64,000 nt of DNA from Neobacillus mesonae (lineage in GTDB: Bacteria; Bacillota; Bacilli; Paenibacillales; Paenibacillaceae): the NCBI GenBank assembly GCA_023715865.1, contig JAMBOW010000001.1:558001-622000 (forward strand), given 5' to 3'. Shown piece by piece: positions 61,686 through 64,000 of this stretch. Position 1 is the stretch's first letter. Each line of letters starts with the position of its first letter. Position numbers and translations under genes: made by a program. The notes below the pieces were generated by a model. It saw only the letters and a program-made list of their open reading frames with translations, was not told the origin of the DNA and searched no databases.

Positions 61686-63644
61686 GTGAAAAGTAAACTG
61701 TCAAAGGTACTACTCAAAGCAGTGACCATTTTATTAGCTTTTGGGCTTTTAATAGGAGATCCATTAGCTGTTGAATTTCCTAGTACGGCGTCAGCAGCTG
61801 TCGGTTCGGTCACAGTTAATCTGACTGAATCACAAGAAGCTTTCAAAAATCCCTTTAAGGGATTTAGACCAACTCGGTTTATGAATGATACCGAGTTTCC
61901 GGATCATGAATACGGAACTGTATTTAAGCACTATATCAAATACACGGATTTGGAGGATGCGGCCTCAGACTCCGTTCAGAAAATCAAGGATTGGAGCAAT
62001 ACTGCATGGGCAGGCATTGAAGACCAAAATGAAAAGGTGATCCCTCGCGTTTTTATCGTATATCCGAACGAAGGAGAGTTTTGGCCGCAAGGCGTTCCTA
62101 GTGACGACGTGGCGTCGCGCTGGACAACGATTATATTGAAAGAGCGCCTTGCTGCTTTTATTGAAAAGCTTGGTCAAGCATGGGATAACGATCCCCGAGT
62201 CGCTTATGTCGAGCTGGGATTGTGGGGCAATTGGGGAGAGCATCATATTTATCCGGATCAACTTGCCGATGGGACTGACCGGATTCCTCTCAGTTTTCAG
62301 ACAGCATTAGGCGACGCTGCTGCGCAAGTTTTCCAAAACAAGAAAGTTCAGGTGCGGTATTCCGATACATTCCAGAATTATGACTTCGGATTTCTGTGGG
62401 ACTCATTCGCATTAATTGACGATCTGGAAGGAGGGGCAGGAATTGTCGCAAGAAATAGCTGGAGAACGCAAGTCAACGGCGGAGAGGTTGCTTACGATTG
62501 GGGACAGAAGCATATCCAGCCCGGCGATTCTCCGGATGACACACTAAGTGATTCAAGCCATCGGAATTACGTAATCGATTGGATCAAAAAGACGCATACA
62601 ACCAGTCTGGGATGGATTGATCTGTACGATGCTGGAAATTCCGCTGTCTCTCAGGGAGCAGAAATAATGCAAAAGGAACTGGGATATCGGTTCGTCATCA
62701 ATCAGGCGACATTCTCAGGCACCGTGCAGCCTGGCGAGAAAATGGATGTATCTTTTCAAGTTGTGAACAATGGGTCGGCCCCGTTCTATTATAACTGGCC
62801 CGTAGAAGCCAGTTTGCTGAGAAGTGATCGCACGGTTGCATGGAAGGGCATTTTCAACGATGTGGACATTCGAAATTGGATGCCGGGTGACGATTGGGAC
62901 AGCTCTACGCGTCACTATAATCAAATGCCTGTGGTTCAGCAAATTTCCGGTGAATTTAATATTCCTTCTAACATGCCGGCGGGAACTTACACCTTGGCGC
63001 TTTCCATTCTTGACCCTTATGGCTATCAGCCAAGCGCTAGATTTGCCAATTCGAACTATTATACAGGCGGTAGGACACCGCTCGGAAAAGTGGGCATAGG
63101 CATGGAGCCCGCTAATCAGAACATCAAGCCATTCGATAGCTTGAAGTCTGATAATACGCTTTCGTATAGCTTAACCCAAACTCCATATGAGGGCGGCTAC
63201 ATCGGCGGAACGAGCGGCTTAGCTCTGGATAAATTTGACGACTTAGTTAGCTGGCCTGGAACCAATGGTCTCGGCAAATGGTCAGGTGCTAACGGATTCG
63301 TAAACGATGCTGGGGTCATTGAATCAGGGGCTTTGAAGCTTCAGTATAACAATAACGGATGGTTTGGTTCTGATATTAACCAGAACATCGAGAATTACTC
63401 GAAGATGGTGATTCGTATCAAAGGTGCAAATGGCGGAGAACAGCATCATTTTCAGCTCTCAATCGGCGGAGTGACTCAATCACTGGCGGATTTCAGCGAG
63501 GATACGGTAACAACCAGCTTCAAAGATGTTGAAATTGATTTGGCCGCGAATGGTGTAGATCGCAGCAGCCCCGGACAATTAACAATGTCATTCTGGCATG
63601 GAGGCAAAAGTACAATCTGGATAGATGAGATTAGTTTCGAATAA
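61686..63644 (+). CDS. Secreted DUF4832-type (GH-like) protein
   Basis: A 652-residue exported protein. Residues 1-38 are a signal peptide with a basic start and STASAA cleavage region. Residues ~45-340 form a TIM-barrel-like DUF4832 domain (NPFKGFRPTRF, AYVELGLWGNWGEHH with two Glu that could be catalytic), then a beta-sandwich (~340-480) and a C-terminal carbohydrate-binding-like domain (~520-652). GTG at 61686 follows GGAGG by 9 nt. It is likely a glycan-degrading or binding protein at the surface. Confidence 0.8.
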   Translation: MKSKLSKVLLKAVTILLAFGLLIGDPLAVEFPSTASAAVGSVTVNLTESQEAFKNPFKGFRPTRFMNDTEFPDHEYGTVFKHYIKYTDLEDAASDSVQKIKDWSNTAWAGIEDQNEKVIPRVFIVYPNEGEFWPQGVPSDDVASRWTTIILKERLAAFIEKLGQAWDNDPRVAYVELGLWGNWGEHHIYPDQLADGTDRIPLSFQTALGDAAAQVFQNKKVQVRYSDTFQNYDFGFLWDSFALIDDLEGGAGIVARNSWRTQVNGGEVAYDWGQKHIQPGDSPDDTLSDSSHRNYVIDWIKKTHTTSLGWIDLYDAGNSAVSQGAEIMQKELGYRFVINQATFSGTVQPGEKMDVSFQVVNNGSAPFYYNWPVEASLLRSDRTVAWKGIFNDVDIRNWMPGDDWDSSTRHYNQMPVVQQISGEFNIPSNMPAGTYTLALSILDPYGYQPSARFANSNYYTGGRTPLGKVGIGMEPANQNIKPFDSLKSDNTLSYSLTQTPYEGGYIGGTSGLALDKFDDLVSWPGTNGLGKWSGANGFVNDAGVIESGALKLQYNNNGWFGSDINQNIENYSKMVIRIKGANGGEQHHFQLSIGGVTQSLADFSEDTVTTSFKDVEIDLAANGVDRSSPGQLTMSFWHGGKSTIWIDEISFE

Positions 63645-63682
63645 TAAGTTAATCAACGATAAACTTCAATTCAAAACAGCAA

Positions 63683-63711
63683 GGAGCAGTTTGCCGGTTG
63701 GCAACTGCTCC
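63683..63711. repeat. Dispersed hairpin repeat, copy 2
   Basis: GGAGCAGTTTGCC-GGTT-GGCAACTGCTCC with one bulged T, followed by TTCTCATTAAGC. It matches the unit at 57288-57314 in stem and in the downstream ATTAAGC. The 63714-63924 stretch that follows shows no gene. Confidence 0.7.
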
Positions 63712-63924
63712 TTCTCATTAAGCAAACTCGCAGGTGAGTAGTAAAGAAATTATTAAGAGGAAGGAGCATCTTAGTTAAACACATTTAGAATTAGAAGGGC
63801 CTCTAATAAAGAGACCTTGGAAAATTTATAGACTTATCACACCATTAATAATTAATTTCTAATCTTAGCGTCATACTGAAACAGCAAGCAAAACAGAGCG
63901 TTCTTTATCTATGTGAGTTCACTA

Positions 63925-64000
63925 TTATGCAAAATAAAACCCTTTTTCGAGATCGGCAATCAGTCCGGGCTGTGTCGGTTTCCAGCCCAACAGCTCCCGT
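63925..64000 (-). CDS. 3' end of an SDR/NAD-dependent epimerase-like gene
   Basis: The minus strand entering from the window edge encodes RELLGWKPTQPGLIADLEK, then GFYFA and two stops (TAA, TAG). LGWKPTxPGLIADL(E/D)xGHY is the usual C-terminus of extended SDR proteins related to YwnB-like reductases and sugar epimerases. Only 24 codons are present, so the product is named from this end alone. Confidence 0.6.
   Translation of the reverse strand, partial: RELLGWKPTQPGLIADLEKGFYFA

Noticed and set aside
57288..63711. Composite transposon or integrative element
   Set aside because: There is no transposase or integrase gene, and the hairpins are not exact terminal inverted repeats with target duplications.

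Overview
The window looks like chromosomal DNA of an endospore-forming Gram-positive of the Paenibacillus type. It carries a gerA-type germinant receptor operon, strong AGGAGG-like ribosome binding sites, many TTG and GTG starts, LplB/LplC-like sugar permeases with a membrane-bound AraC regulator, a DUF4023 spore-type small protein, and mid-range GC with AT-rich intergenic regions. This assignment is inference; no rRNA, tRNA, CRISPR array, phage gene or recognisable insertion sequence was found.

Layout. 1-3029 (minus): gerC (partial), gerB and gerA of a germination receptor, preceded by a 7-bp tandem repeat array. 3231-5194: a LysR regulator divergent from an EamA exporter. 5410-15611: a tight six-gene operon of MoxR AAA+ ATPase, DUF5682 protein, VWA protein, very large DUF4132 protein, SWIM zinc-finger protein and a 93-aa protein. 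It matches in content the enterobacterial yehL/yehM/yehP/yehI/yehQ genes, whose function is not established, and is the most system-like part of the window. 15879-21430: an aminotransferase, an ABC exporter behind a promoter, a 17-codon ORF and a hairpin that would hide its SD, then two pairs of tandem paralogues of unknown function. 21563-27772: a sugar or polyol catabolic cluster (two Gfo/Idh/MocA dehydrogenases, two TIM-barrel isomerases, an AraC regulator) ending in a MATE transporter.

27938-36607: housekeeping and stress genes (pdxK, glsA, PAP2 phosphatase, PadR-DUF4188 with a clear tandem operator, an SDR gene behind a structured attenuator-like leader, a deoxyribonucleotidase, a DUF4023 protein, metE with an unusual dyad-rich leader). 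36901-42843: a 796-aa protein with a C-terminal prenyl diphosphate synthase fused to a large helical N-terminal part that also has Asp-rich motifs, a DUF438-hemerythrin-PAS protein behind a perfect Fnr/Crp-type box with a cupin gene, and selO.

43188-54195: a glycan-use locus with two paralogous glycoside-hydrolase-like proteins, a complete ABC importer (two permeases and a lipoprotein), a transmembrane AraC regulator and a beta-hydroxyacid dehydrogenase. 54337-57155: a PilZ-like protein, a GntR-TauE/SafE pair with a palindromic operator, and an unknown small protein. 57288-63713: a segment bracketed by two similar hairpin repeats and holding an MFS (GPH-type) transporter with a ChbG/YdjC deacetylase, a GNAT enzyme, an XRE-membrane protein pair with three phased operator repeats, and a secreted DUF4832-like protein. 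The window ends inside the 3' end of a minus-strand SDR/epimerase-like gene.
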